This document shows, piece after piece, positions 37,201 through 48,297 of a stretch of 64,000 nt of DNA. Both the position numbers and the translations under genes were made by a program. Under the pieces are notes generated by a model that was given only the letters and a program-made list of their open reading frames with translations, was not told where the DNA came from and did no database searches. The DNA is from Acanthosepion pharaonis (taxonomy: Eukaryota; Mollusca; Cephalopoda; Sepiida; Sepiidae). Positions within the stretch are counted from its first letter, which is position 1; each line of letters starts with the position of its first letter. The stretch is from assembly GCA_903632075.3 (NCBI GenBank), contig CAHIKZ030000058.1, positions 2,251,001-2,315,000 of the forward strand. The letters run 5' to 3'.

Positions 37201-40200
37201 ACATCCACTCTCCATTTTGCACAATGCCTTCCGCTCTCTCTTTTGTCCGATGACATCCACTCTCCATTTTGCAGAATGCCTTCCGCTCTTCCTTTTGTCC
37301 GATGACATCCACTCTCCATTTTGCACAATGCCTTCCGCTCTCTCTTTTGTCCGATGACATCCGCTCTCCATTTTGCAGAATGCCTTCCATTTGCAGAAAC
37401 CTTCCTTTCTTCCTTTTGTCCGATGACATCCACTCTCCATTTTGCACAATGCCTTCCGCTCTCTCTTTTGTCCCATGACATCCGCCTCTCCATTTTTCCA
37501 GAATGACTTCCGCTCTTCCTTTGTCCGATGACATCCCTCTCCATTTTGCAGAATGCCTTCCGCTCTTCCTTTTGTCCGATGACATCCACTCTCCATTTTG
37601 CACAATGTCTTCCGCTCTTCTTTTTTCTCCGATGACATCCACTCCCCCGTTTTGCCTTCGGCTCTTCCTTTTGTCTTCCACTCTTCCTTTTGTACGATGG
37701 CATCTGCTCTCCATTTTGTCCAAGGTCTTCCAATATCCTCCTTTTGTCCGATGATATCTGTTCCGCGTTTTGCCTGATGCCTTCCACTTTCCTTTTGTCC
37801 GATGACTCTCATTTTGCAGAATGCCTTCAATTTTGCCAGATGCCTTCTCTCCTCCTCATTTTCCAGAATGTCATCCTCTCCTTTTGTCGATGACATCCAC
37901 TCTTTTACCTGAATGCCTTCTGCTCTCCTTTTTGACCGATGACATCCGCTCTCCATTTTGCAGAATGCCTTCCCTCTTCCTTTTGTCCGATGACATCCAC
38001 TCTCCATTTTGCAGAATGCCTTCCGCTCTCTCTTTTGTCCGATGACATCCACTCTCCATTTGCAGAGAATACTCTTCTTTTGTCTTCTCCATTTTGCAGA
38101 ATGCCTTTCCTTTTGTCCGATGACATCCCTCTCCATTTTGCACAATGCCTTCCGCTCTCTTTTGTCCGATGACATCCACTCTCCATTTTGCAGAATGCCT
38201 TCGCTCTTCCTTTTGTCCGATGACATCCCTCTCCATTTTGCACAATGCCTTCTGCTCTCTCTTTTGTCCGATGACATCCACTCTCCATTTTGCACAATGC
38301 CTTCTGCTCTTTCTTTTTGTCTAATGACATCCAATCTCCATTTTACACAATGCCTTCTGCACTTCCTTTTGTCCGATGACATCCATTCTCCATTTTGCAC
38401 AATGCCTTCCACTCTTCCTTTTGTCCGATGACATCCACTCTCCATTTTGCAGAATGCCTTCCGCTCTCCCTTTTGTCCGATGACATCCACTCTCCATTTT
38501 GCACAATGCCTTCCGCTCTCTCTTTTGTCCGATGACATCCACTCTCCATTTTGCAGAATGCCTTCCGCTCTTCCTTTTGTCCAATGACATCCACTCTCCA
38601 TTTTGCACAATGCCTTCCGCTCTCTCTTTTGTCTGATGACATCCACTCTCCATTTTGCAGAATGCCTTCCACTCTTCCTTTTGTCCGATGACATCCACTC
38701 TCCATTTTGCAGAATGCCTTCCGCTCTCTCTTTTGTCCGATGACATCCACTCTCCATTTTGCAGCATGCCTTCTGCTCTTTCTTTTGTCCGATGACATCC
38801 ACTCTCCATTTTGCACAATGCCTTCCGCTCTCTCTTTTGTCCGATGACATCCGCTCTCCATTTTGCAGAATGCCTTCCGCTTTTCCTTTTGTCCGATGAC
38901 ATCCACTCTCCATTTTGCACAATGCCTTCCGCTCTCTCTTTTGTCCCATGACATCCGCTCTCCATTTTGCAGAATGACTTCCGCTCTTCCTTTTGTCCGA
39001 TGACATCCACTCTCCATTTTGCAGAATGCCTTCCGCTCTCCCTTTTGTCCGATGACATCCACTCTCCATTTTGCACAATGTCTTCCGCTCTTCTTTTTCT
39101 CCGATGACATCCACTCCCCGTTTTGCACAATGCCTTCCACTCTTCCTTTTGTACGATGGCATCTGCTCTCCATTTTGCACAAGGTCTTCCAATATCCTCC
39201 ATTTTTTGTCCGATGATATCTGTTCCGCGTTTTGCAGAATGCCTTCCACTTTCCCTTTTGTCCGATGACATCCTCTCCATTTTGCAGATGCCTTCTGCTC
39301 TCCCTATTTTCCGATGTCATCCACTCTCCATTTTACCTGAAGCCTTCTGCTCTCCCTTTTGACCGATGACATCCGCTCTCCATTTTGCAGAATGCCTTCC
39401 ACTCTTCCTTTTGTCCGATGACATCCACTCTACATTTTGCAGAATGCCTCCCGCTCTCTCTTTTGTCCGATGACATCCGCTCTCCATTTTGCAGAATGCC
39501 TTCCGCTCTTCCTTTTGTCCGATGACATCCACTCTCCATTTTGCACAATGCCTTCCGCTCTCTCTTTTGTCCGATGACATCCACTCTCCATTTTGCAGAA
39601 TGCCTTCCGCTCTTCCTTTTGTCCGATGACATCCACTCTCCATTTTGCACAATGCCTTCCGCTCTCTCTTTTGTCCGATGACATCCACTCTCCATTTTGC
39701 ACAATGCCTTCTGCTCTTCCTTTTGTCTAATGACATCCAATCTCCATTTTACACAATGCCTTCTGCACTTCCTTTTGTCCGATGACATCCATTCTCCATT
39801 TTGCACAATGCCTTCCACTCTTCCTTTTGTCCGATGACATCCACTCTCCATTTTGCAGAATGCCTTCCGCTCTCCCTTTTGTCCGATGACATCCACTCTC
39901 CATTTTGCACAATGCCTTCCGCTCTCTCTTTTGTCCGATGACATCCACTCTCCATTTTGCAGAATGCCTTCCGCTCTTCCTTTTGTCCGATGACATCCAC
40001 TCTCCATTTTGCACAATGCCTTCCGCTCTCTCTTTTGTCTGATGACATCCGCTCTCCATTTTGCAGAATGCCTTCCGCTCTTCCTTTTGTTTGATGACAT
40101 CCACTCTCCATTTTGCACAATGCCTTCCGCTCTCTCTTTTGTCCGATGACATCCGCTCTCCATTTTGCAGAATGCCTTCCGCTCTTTCTTTTGTCCGATG

Positions 40201-41215
40201 ACATCCACTGTCCATTTTGCAGAAAGCCTTCCGCTCTCACTTTTGTCCGATAACATCCACTCTCCATTTTGCACAATGCCTTCCGCTCTTCTTTTTCTCT
40301 GATGACATCCACTCCCCGTTTTGCATAATGCCTTCCGCTCTCCCTTTTATCGGATGACATCATCTCTCCATTTTTCACAATGCCTTCCACTCTCCCTTTT
40401 GTCCGATGACATCCACTCTCCATTTTGCACAATGCCTTCCGCTCTTCTTTTGCTCCGATGACATCCACTCTCCATTTTGCACAATGCCTTCCACTCTTCC
40501 TCTTGTCTGATGACATCTGCTCTCCATTTTGAACAATGCCTTCCGCTCTCTCTTTTGTCCGAAGACATCCGCTCTCCATTTTGCAGAATGTCTTCCGCTC
40601 TTCCTTTTGTCCGATGACATCCACTCTCCATTTTGCAGAATGCCTTCCGCTCTCTCTTTTGTCCGATGACATCCGCTCTCCATTTTGCAGAATGCCTTCC
40701 ACTCTTCCTTTTGTCCGATGACATCCACTCTACATTTTGCACAATGCCTTTCGCTCTCCCCCTTGTCTGATGACATCTGCTCTCCATTTTGAACAATGCC
40801 TTCTGCTCTTCCTTTTGTCTGATGACATCCAGTCTCCATTTTACACAATGCCTTCTGCACTTCCTTTTGTACGATGACATCCACTCTCCATTTTGCACAA
40901 TGCCTTCTGCTCTCTCTTTTGTACGATGGCATCTGCTCTCCATTTTGCACAAGGTCTTCCAATATCCTTTTTGTCCGATGATATCTGTTCCGCGTTTTGC
41001 CTGATGCCTTCCACTTTCCCATTGTCCGATGACATCTACTCTCCATTTTGCCAGATGCCTTCTGCTCTCCCTATTTTCCGATGTCATCCACTCTCCATTT
41101 TACCTGAAGCCTTCTGCTCTCCCTATTGTCCAATGTCATCCAGTCTCCATTTTGTCAGATGCCTTCTGCTCTCCCTATTGTCTGATGTCATCCACTCTCC
41201 ATTTTGTCCGAATTT
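28250..41215 (+). repeat. 13-kb satellite array, 52-bp unit (about 250 copies)
   Basis: Head-to-tail repeat of period 52, for example TCTTCCTTTTGTCCGATGAC at 39611 and its counterpart at 39663. Core phrases are TGTCCGATGACATCCACTC and CCATTTTGCA(G/C)AATGCC. Two subtypes alternate in the cleaner parts: CAGAATGCC..GCTCTTCC and CACAATGCC..GCTCTCTC, giving a 104-bp dimer. The units at both edges (28250-28440 and 40950-41215) are the most diverged, as expected for arrays turned over by unequal exchange. Between about 28.84 and 38.39 kb many units carry short deletions; 38.4-40.9 kb is regular. The minus-strand unit has no stop in any frame, so minus-strand frames of up to 996 codons with a 52-residue periodicity arise from structure alone. 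I do not recognise the satellite. Confidence 0.97.
37600..41130 (+). repeat. Higher-order marker blocks within the satellite
   Basis: A diverged run of units recognisable by TGTACGATGGCATCTGCTC, then AGGTCTTCCAATATCC, then GATGATATCTGTTCCGCG recurs at 37691, 39150 and 40920 (spacings of 1459 and 1770 bp). A second marker, CTAATGACATCCAATCTCC (GTCTGATGACATCCAGTCTC in the last copy), recurs near 36595, 38323, 39727 and 40817. The array therefore has a higher-order unit of about 1.4-1.8 kb with internal length change. Confidence 0.8.
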
Positions 41216-41239
41216 CTTCTCTGCATGAATGTTAATTCC

Positions 41240-42195
41240 AATCCTTCCTTCCATATTATGTGTCCTAGAAATTTCAACTAACACTTTCTGATTATTTTGA
41301 TCGTCATTATACCAAAACGTGATTGTTTTTTCCTTCTATATTATTTTCTTTTATGATATGAACGATCATTTCCTGGACTTTGTTGCTAGTCTGTTTTTCT
41401 CTTACAACACCATCTTCTCAGTATTTATGGTATTTGATCTGTCATTTATTTCCTCAAACATGTACCCTCTGTTACTCACTATTCTGTCTCCGCTTTGCCT
41501 GCCCTCAATGTTAAGTTCACAACGTCTCGAAATCTCTCTTATATATATGGAAAATCTCGACTATTTCTTTTTCTGACATTTAATAGCGAGTTTTTGTAGT
41601 TTTCATTCTTTTAAACTCCATCATTTCTCAGTTACGCTTTTCATCTGATTTTTGAGATTCGTACATAAAGTACATCGCTGTCGGATCAAGGCATTTCTTC
41701 AGCTGTGAGAAGACGTGATTTCGGGAATTAAATATTACATAGAAATTTCATCACTCCTTTCTTGTTTCTAAGAACATATTTCTTTCTCTTAGTTGCTTCG
41801 CTTCTTTGCTTTGTTTCTGAAAGGCTTCTTTCTTTAATTTTTAACTTTTCGTAATTCACTATCTGTCACATCCCTTAATACGATATTCAGATAGATTTAC
41901 ACCAGTACTTAAGTTTCACGTCACCTGATACGTAACTCTAATTATTGTTATTTTTGTCCTTAAAAGAAGCATTCCTCATTTTGCAGTTAATAGTTAGTCC
42001 TTTCTTCCTGCGTTCCAATACTACTTTATATAATAGTTCTTTCAGGGTTTTTTTATTGTCTGCCTTTAACAGACTATCGGTTGCACAGCCTACGCTGGCA
42101 ATTTTATGTCGGCTGATAATAAATCCTGATCAGCCATCATGTTCTCTTAAAACTTTTTCTGTAAGCTTAAATAATTCAGATGAAAGAATACATTG
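41240..42195 (-). pseudogene. LINE reverse transcriptase fragment
   Basis: The minus strand reads TDSLLKADNKKTLKELLYKV and then LERRKKGLTINCKM (about 42000-42110). This matches the ADDT(V)LIAD..LQELL..S.KKGLxINxKKTE region after the RT active site, with the catalytic ADD degenerate. Downstream (lower coordinates) the frame is broken and ends in a QLKFLG-like remnant near 41270. Probably the same lineage as the other endonuclease-RT LINE fragments here. Confidence 0.65.
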
Positions 42196-42429
42196 TTTTT
42201 AATTCACCTCTTTCGATTTTTGCGTATTCTGTTAACTCATGATCTATCCATTTGTTTCCAGTAGAGATCAAATTGTCTTTCTCTAAGGATCAAGCTTTCC
42301 TAACATTTCATACATTTGCGTAAGCTTTAAAATATAAGTATATATTCTTTTTAAAAAAAGTCACCCCAAGCAAGGTAATAAAGCCACTAGAACGCAAGAG
42401 GTTACTGGGTGTTGGAAATATGAAAAAAA

Positions 42430-42905
42430 AAACGACTAGCAACAAATTACAGTACTAAAAACATGAAAGAGTGTGCCAGATTCTATATGGCAGTGAATTC
42501 TGTGCGATTTTCTCACAGATGAAGAGAAAACTTGGAGCAATAGAAATGTGTTGCTACAGAAGGATGCTGTGAATACTATGGACGGAATCTGTGAGCAATG
42601 GGGAAGATGTATAGAACAACAGATAAAGAAATAACATATATTTAGAATAAGAAACTGACAATTTCTTGGCCACCTAATGAGTGGGGAGAGTTTGGAGAAT
42701 TTGATACTCAAAGGGCATATCGAATTCAAAACCGATCGAAAGAAGAAGGGTGTCATCTTCTTGACGAGCTTGGGTGAATGGATGGTGGTACGGGGTTGGG
42801 ATGGGTGGCAAAAATATAAAAGCTATCAAGAGCTATAATAGATTGGATTTTGTAGGGAATCACGATCACTCACGTTCTGAAGGGACACGACACACAGAAT
42901 AAGAA
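42430..42905 (+). pseudogene. LINE ORF2 C-terminal remnant
   Basis: Translation across frames gives KMKRKLGAIEMCCYRRML, then a WTESVSNGEDV segment, then a RQLIFxATxW-like remnant, corresponding to the MKKRLEAxEMWFxRRMLxIxWTExVxNEEVL block common to these LINEs. Multiple stops. The last part near 42850-42895 (NHDHSRSEGT) corresponds to the terminal WRxMIAHxLKGHGT. Confidence 0.75.
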
Positions 42906-43940
42906 TGACCATGTATTTTTGCCTTGTAGACTGTTTTTCTTTGTTAGAAAAGACATATTCGATGTATCCTTTCCATCTCTGTAGTACCGTTTCTTATTCA
43001 GCCATAATTACACCAACATTGAATTTTATACATCGATCCAAAGAGAACATTCTCTCTCCAACTATTTCTTTGATCTTTTTAGGACCTACCTGCTACATCT
43101 GTCACATGCAAATTCTTACTTGTCTCTGCAAATATACTATTAAGCCATTATTCTTTTGCTCGCAAATATTTCTAATGTTAACGTTTAACATCAGAAATTC
43201 AGTACCATTTCTTGACGGCATCTTCTGTTTCTCCTACATCATAGTGAGATTAAGTATTTCTTCATGCTTTAGTTTTATGAGATTTACCACCATTTTGCAT
43301 ATGAGTGAAAGGTAGTCACTCCCGCAATCAGTTTCAGATTTCAAGACTGCATTTTTTTTAATGATTCTGCTGATGACTAGGTAGATTTTCTTGTTTTAAT
43401 TATCTTTTGCTGTACTTTTCCATATCCACAAGAGATCAAGGGCAATCCGAGTGTGTGCAGAGGATCTACACGCCCACATCTATTTCTGGTGAAACTCGAA
43501 ACTAGACACAAGCTAAATTTGTTTACTCGGCGTCAATCGCTGACAATGTTATTGACCTTAGTTTTAGCATTTTCCAAAAATCGTTACTGCTATTAATTTT
43601 CAAAATAAGAAAACATAAAAAAAAAATTTTTTTCTCGAAACATACGCCTTTTTAATCATTCCATTCCAAACAAGGCAATAAAGCCACTAAGAAACAAAGG
43701 GTCACTGAGTGTGAAAGAACATAAAAAAATATTATTAAGGAGAGAAAGCAAAAAAAGAACAAGAATTAAGAGGAGGGAGGATAAGGATGTATAATGGTTT
43801 TTAATCTTGAAGATCAAAATCGGCACAAGCGAGAAGTGAGGGATGAGAGACTGTTAGCATAGAACGAACTGTTGCTTCTACTAATTTTGAATGTAAAATG
43901 ATGCACCCTAACCGGCAATCTAGTATAGACATTCTTTTTC
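42906..43940. other. Unassigned stretch
   Basis: A 136-codon open frame at 42905-43315 has no recognisable similarity and is hydrophobic and AT-driven. CCAAACAAGGCAATAAAGCCACTA at 43665-43688 repeats a phrase seen at 42366-42389, so the LINE at 42.43 kb and this stretch share a flanking repeat. Confidence 0.4.
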
Positions 43941-43943
43941 TCA

Positions 43944-43944
43944 T

Positions 43945-43986
<42 letters not shown>

Positions 43987-43996
43987 GTATATATAT
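43944..43996 (+). repeat. (CA)n-(TA)n compound microsatellite
   Basis: About 13 CA units followed by an AT run with one GT interruption. Confidence 0.97.
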
Positions 43997-44234
43997 AACA
44001 GGGACGCCATTTTATTAATCAAACCTTTTTTATAGACCTTCAGCACCTGAGATATCTTTCGGCCAATACTTATTCATAGGTAACGCGTTGGCACATTATT
44101 TATTAATATGAAGAGGACACATATATTGACATATTTACTAAAATGGAAGAAGAGTCCGAGCTCGTTTAAAATTAAATTTATTGAAAATATAATTAAAACG
44201 CAAGTGGGGTGTAAATCTCAGCTCGAAAAGATTT

Positions 44235-44767
44235 AATAAAAGGGAAAAAAATTAACTCACAATCCTTCCAAGAGTTTTAATGATCTTGTGAAATGGTCTT
44301 TCAGCCTGCATAAACATATAGTTTATAAACGGTATGTTGATGATACTTTTTGCGTTTTTGAATGTTCTGGTGTCGCTAACAATTTCTTGGCAGGTTTAAA
44401 TTGCCTTCATCCTTCCCTTAGGTTCACTATGGAAATCGAGAAAGCGGACTCTCTGCCCTTTTTGGATGTCTTGGTTCAACGTAGGGATGGGGTTTTCGAT
44501 ACTTCCGTCTCTCGCAAACCCACCTTTACTGGTTTATATACCAGTTGGACTTCCTTTGTCCCCAAGTCCCGCAAGATAGGTCTGATTGAAACACTGGTTC
44601 AACGCGCTTTGATGATTTGTTCCCCAAAGTTATCGGACGGTGAACTTGAGAAGTTACACAGTATTTTTGTAGATAATGGGTATCCTTCCAACATAATCAA
44701 GCGTGTTATCGCTAGAAAAGTTAGACGATTTAAGGAATCTATTCTGAGGTTCTGTGGGTACAAATCT
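44235..44767 (+). pseudogene. Penelope-like element reverse transcriptase fragment
   Basis: Continuous frame with YKRYVDDTFCVF (catalytic YVDD at 44333-44344), LHPSLRFTMEIEKADSLPFL, then DVLVQRRDGVFDTSV, SRKPTFTGLYTSW, and RKIGLIETLVQRALMICSPK. These are the typical C-terminal RT motifs of Penelope-like elements, which place YVDD before an LPFLDVLV..RKPTFTGLY block. Upstream RT motifs are missing and the frame is cut at 44768 by a (TA)n tract, so the GIY-YIG endonuclease usual in Penelope-type members is absent. The RT frame itself is intact over ~165 codons, so the truncation may be fairly recent. Confidence 0.9.
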
Positions 44768-44880
44768 TTATATATATATATATATATGCATGTATGACAT
44801 TCGCAAACAGTACTGTTTCTCTGTATCACAGCTCCTCAGTGAGACTAGACAACCGAATGCCACAAGCCCTGATCGAAACC
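44768..44880 (-). mobile_element. tRNA-derived SINE family 2, partial copy with (TA)n tail
   Basis: The minus strand shares GGCATTCGGTTGTCTAGTCTC, CACTGAGGAGCTGTGATAC and TGTTTGCGAATG phrases with the copies at 51.0, 52.0 and 52.3 kb. The (TA)n at 44768-44787 lies at its 3' end, as in the other copies. The tRNA head is replaced by the hairpin region that follows. Confidence 0.75.
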
Positions 44881-44890
44881 CAACCCAACA

Positions 44891-45002
44891 ACGTGGATTT
44901 TTTAAGCGTCGATCACAGAATCTTTTAAGCGACAATCACAGAATCATATCTGGGATTCTCGCTTAAAAATTTCTTTGATCGTCGCTTAAAAAATCCACAT
45001 TG
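44891..45002. repeat. Long imperfect hairpin with internal direct repeat
   Basis: The arm at 44892-44938 (GTGGATTTTTTAAGCG then CGATCACAGAA) pairs with the arm at 44955-45000 (read in reverse, GTGGATTTTTTAAGCG then ACGATCAAAGAA). The stem is about 45 bp with roughly five mismatches and the loop about 16 nt. Within the left arm a 23-bp phrase starting TTTTAAGCG is directly duplicated. Confidence 0.85.
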
Positions 45003-45670
45003 TTTTCCCATCTTTTCCACATCATCTAAGAATGTTAAAGTTTAAACTTTCTCTTTACTGTTTTATATTTGATCTCTTCCCGCATTAATAGAGTATCACA
45101 AGATACGACTGCGATCTTTGCAGTCGGCTGTCGTTGGATGTCGATCAAGCGGCAACCTTGTGCGACACGCGTCTTAGCTGATCGGGTGAAGATCCAGTTT
45201 TAAGGAAACCGGGGATTTTTTCATCGTTATCTCGTATTTGCGCGTTGTAAATTGTTAGGATTCCGAAGATCACTGAATTGGTTTCTGTTTCATTCTCCAT
45301 GATGATTTTATAAAGATGAGAAAATAATCTTCCATTGTTTCTTGGAATTCTTTCGCCTTTGAAAATCCTTTTTTCTGTTTTTGTTTTCAACTGAGTTACT
45401 ATTCTATACGTTGGCAGCAAGGTGAAGCTAAGGATTTGTTTTTGCCCTAAATACTTTAGCTAATTAAAAGCCTGAATGATATAAAAATAAATTAGAGTGG
45501 GTAACATTAATATCAGCAGGATAGGGCGATTCAATTTTTAAGGAAATTAAATATTTTTGATCAAGTGAAAAACAAGAAACATCATACATGAAATTATAAT
45601 GAAGAATTGAAAAAAAATAGAGCGAGGAAGAAGGAAAGCAGAGAATGTTATAAAAACATTTAAAAAATAA
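45003..45670. other. Unassigned stretch
   Basis: The minus strand carries a 91-codon frame at 45145-45420 without recognised similarity. No repeat ends seen. Confidence 0.35.
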
Positions 45671-45675
45671 AATAA

Positions 45676-46362
45676 TTCTGTATTGTGTTGTTTTTCAAGT
45701 GATCAGTATTCAACTTCCGCTTGTCTCTTAATTTACTCTACTCTTTGCATCTCTTCTACTTAACATATGCAAATAGATACAATCGTATTTACCAATCCCC
45801 GACACCTCCTTGAACTGATATCGTTTAATTCCTTTGGTTGTTACCGAACTTCTTCTACAACCTCTTTCACCCTCTCCTCCTTAAGGCCTATGTCATGTTC
45901 TTTTTAATAAATATCTTGGTTTCATCTCATATTTTTCCGTGTCTGAGTAACTCTCGCTATCATCCATAGCCTTTTTTTTTATATTGCATTATCCTAATCT
46001 GAAGAACACATCCTTTCCTCACTGTCTGGATCTCCTTCCATCACAGGGTTTTTCTCTTCAGTTGCGGGTTTTAATTGGTAAGAATGACCCTTTCTTTCAT
46101 ATAATGGCTGTGCCCAATATATGATGAAATAAGAACTCTCAGGACTTGCTATTTTGTCTTTCTATATTTTAGCACTAGCCTGGGCTGCAAAACACTCGAC
46201 AAATTTTTGTTCATCGAAGCGTCTTAAAAAACTTATTGTTTTATTGGGTTGTGTTGTTCTACGATGGGTGAAATGCAGTCAAATTCTGCTTGTCTCTTAA
46301 TTTGCTATATGCTATATATCCATTCTACTGATACAAATAGGTACAATCTTATTTACCAATCC
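45676..46362 (+). repeat. Pair of diverged ~120-bp direct repeats
   Basis: 45676-45798 and 46247-46362 share GTGTTGTTCT-type starts, GCTTGTCTCTTAATTT, and ATCTTATTTACCAATCC-like ends. The distance is ~570 bp. Family unknown. Confidence 0.7.
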
Positions 46363-46469
46363 ACTACAGACTCAACAAATTCATGAAATGAGCTCCGAAT
46401 CCCCGATTGGACCAGCTGCCCCATACTTTAGGAAACAGAACTCTAGCGTCAAATCCGACAACTGATTAG

Positions 46470-46965
46470 GGGGATGAAAATCACGTCGAATAACAACGAT
46501 CATGGAACGTTACTCCCGAAGCCCGGAGTCACGCTAACTTCAAGAGTTCTTCTTGGAGGATGTATGAAAAACATTACGAAAGAGGAAAATTCGTTAGAAA
46601 CAAAGAAAAGCTTCCTGAACTGTTGCATAATACCAAGCCTCCTGTATGTCGGTAGATAGTCGACAATTTCCTTACAAATAGAGAAGAGTCTTGAAGCAAC
46701 AGTAATATGGCTTTGCTGAAAATACCATGGACTGAATAACTGATCAAGAATCAAGTTTTAGGGAAAATCGTAACAAAATGGACATTTATACATAGAATTA
46801 GAAAGTTGAAATATCTATGGAACATGAGATAATAGGGCTTAGAGATTTTGACGCACACATGGCATTTAAAAACAAGATGAATAGAGAAATGCAGGATATA
46901 ATCTACTGAATTTATGTAAAATGTATTTAAATACAGAAGGAGGCATAAAGATGACTTCAAAGTCC
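46470..46965 (+). pseudogene. LINE ORF2 C-terminal remnant
   Basis: The frame at 46474-46659 contains SLETKKSFLNCCIIPSLLYV, matching the LxTKKRLLxCYVxSxLLYG block. It is followed after a stop by a degenerate EKSLEATVIWL segment and a WTE..N.E-like remnant to about 46750. Several stops and frameshifts. Confidence 0.75.
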
Positions 46966-47049
46966 TAGTTTATATTCTTTTTCTGATAGCGAATGCGTGT
47001 TGTCAAAAGGAAAAGGAAACATGCTGACGTAGATGTACGGTGGCGTTGA

Positions 47050-48297
47050 GCTATAGTGATTTTCTAAGTGTAGCTTAGATGAGGTACAAAGCCAAAATCC
47101 GTGATGATCGACCTCACTATTCAGACGTTATTAATCGAGCGAGACAAGCTTGTTAACCATGACCCCGTATCAAAGCGACCAAAACTGAATGTGCATGTGT
47201 GTGCTTGGTGATTTTCTAAGGGTAGCTTAGAAGTGGCACATGTTCGTAAGTGTGGGGCACGTAGTGAGTATCGAACTCACTCGTCAGTCATAATCGATCT
47301 AGCTAGACAATCTTAACCATTACACGACAACGAACTGCCCAGATTTTGACTTCTAAGCGTTGCTTGGATTTTGCACAGGGCAGAAATTTTGGAGCACCTA
47401 TTATAATCGAACTTACTACACAATCGTGATTGTTCTAGCGTGACAAGCTTAATAGACGACGTCGAAATGCGGAACATTTCTTTTTTAAGCGTAGCTCAGA
47501 TGTGGCACAAGACAGAATGATTCCAGTGAGAATCGAAGTCAGTAGTCAGTAGTAATTGATCTAGCGAGACAACGTTGCACAGCATTACACCATGTCGAAT
47601 TACTCCAAATGATTTTCTAAGCGTAGCTTATTTATGGCATAAGCCCAAAAGCATGGGGCAACCAGTGAGGATCGAACTCACTACACAGTTGTAGTTGATC
47701 TAGCGAGACAAGGTTGATCTAGCGAGACACCGCTATACCATGTCGAAGTGCCCGACTTTTATTTTGTAAGCGTAGCTTAGATGTAGCACAAAGCCGAAAG
47801 TATGGGGCCCCCAGAGAGGATCGACCTCACTACCCAGTTGTAACTGATCTAGCGAGACAAGCTTATTAACCTTTATAACATGTCAAAGTGCCCAACTTTT
47901 ATTTTCTAAGCGTAGCTTAGATGTGGCACAAGGCCGAAGGTATGGGGCCCCCAGTGAATATCGAAATCAATACTAAGTTGTAATTGATCTAACGAGACGC
48001 GGTCGCTGACCATTACTCTTTGTCGAAGTGCCCAACTTTTAATTTTTATGCGTAGCTTAGATGTGGCACAAGGCCAAAAGTATAGGGAAGCTAGTGAGAA
48101 TCGAACTCACTACTCAGTCGTACTTATCTAGCAAGACAAGCCTGCTAGTCATTCCATCACGGCGAAGTGCTCAAATTTTATTTTTAAGCGGAAAGCCCAA
48201 TGCATAGGGCACCCAATAAGTATCGAACCCACTACGCAGCCGTAATTAATCTCGACAGAGTAGATTAAAGCCATTACACCACGTCGGAGTTTCCAAA
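47050..48297 (-). mobile_element. Tandem array of nine tRNA-derived SINE units
   Basis: Nine head-to-tail minus-oriented units of mean length ~138 bp. Approximate starts are 47052, 47209, 47341, 47471, 47606, 47751, 47893, 48030 and 48173. Each carries a TTTTCTAAGCGTAGCTTAG end, a GTGGCACAAG(G/A)C phrase, box B (reverse GTGAGTTCGATNCTCACT) and a box A region (reverse TGGTGTAATGGTTAGC). Unit five has an internal duplication of GTTGATCTAGCGAGAC, and unit nine lacks part of its 3' domain. No target-site duplications or A-tails separate the units, which points to tandem amplification rather than repeated insertion. Confidence 0.9.

Noticed and set aside
36259..39249. 996-codon minus-strand reading frame and many similar frames at 28.4-39.3 kb
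   Set aside because: They come from a 52-bp satellite that has no stop in any minus-strand frame. Openness here is not evidence of coding; kept only as a finding to test.
28250..41215. CRISPR-like array
   Set aside because: Units are contiguous with no unique spacers and the context is eukaryotic; it is a satellite.
42905..43315. 136-codon frame as a gene
   Set aside because: No family recognised, composition-driven, and located between LINE remnants and shared repeat flanks.
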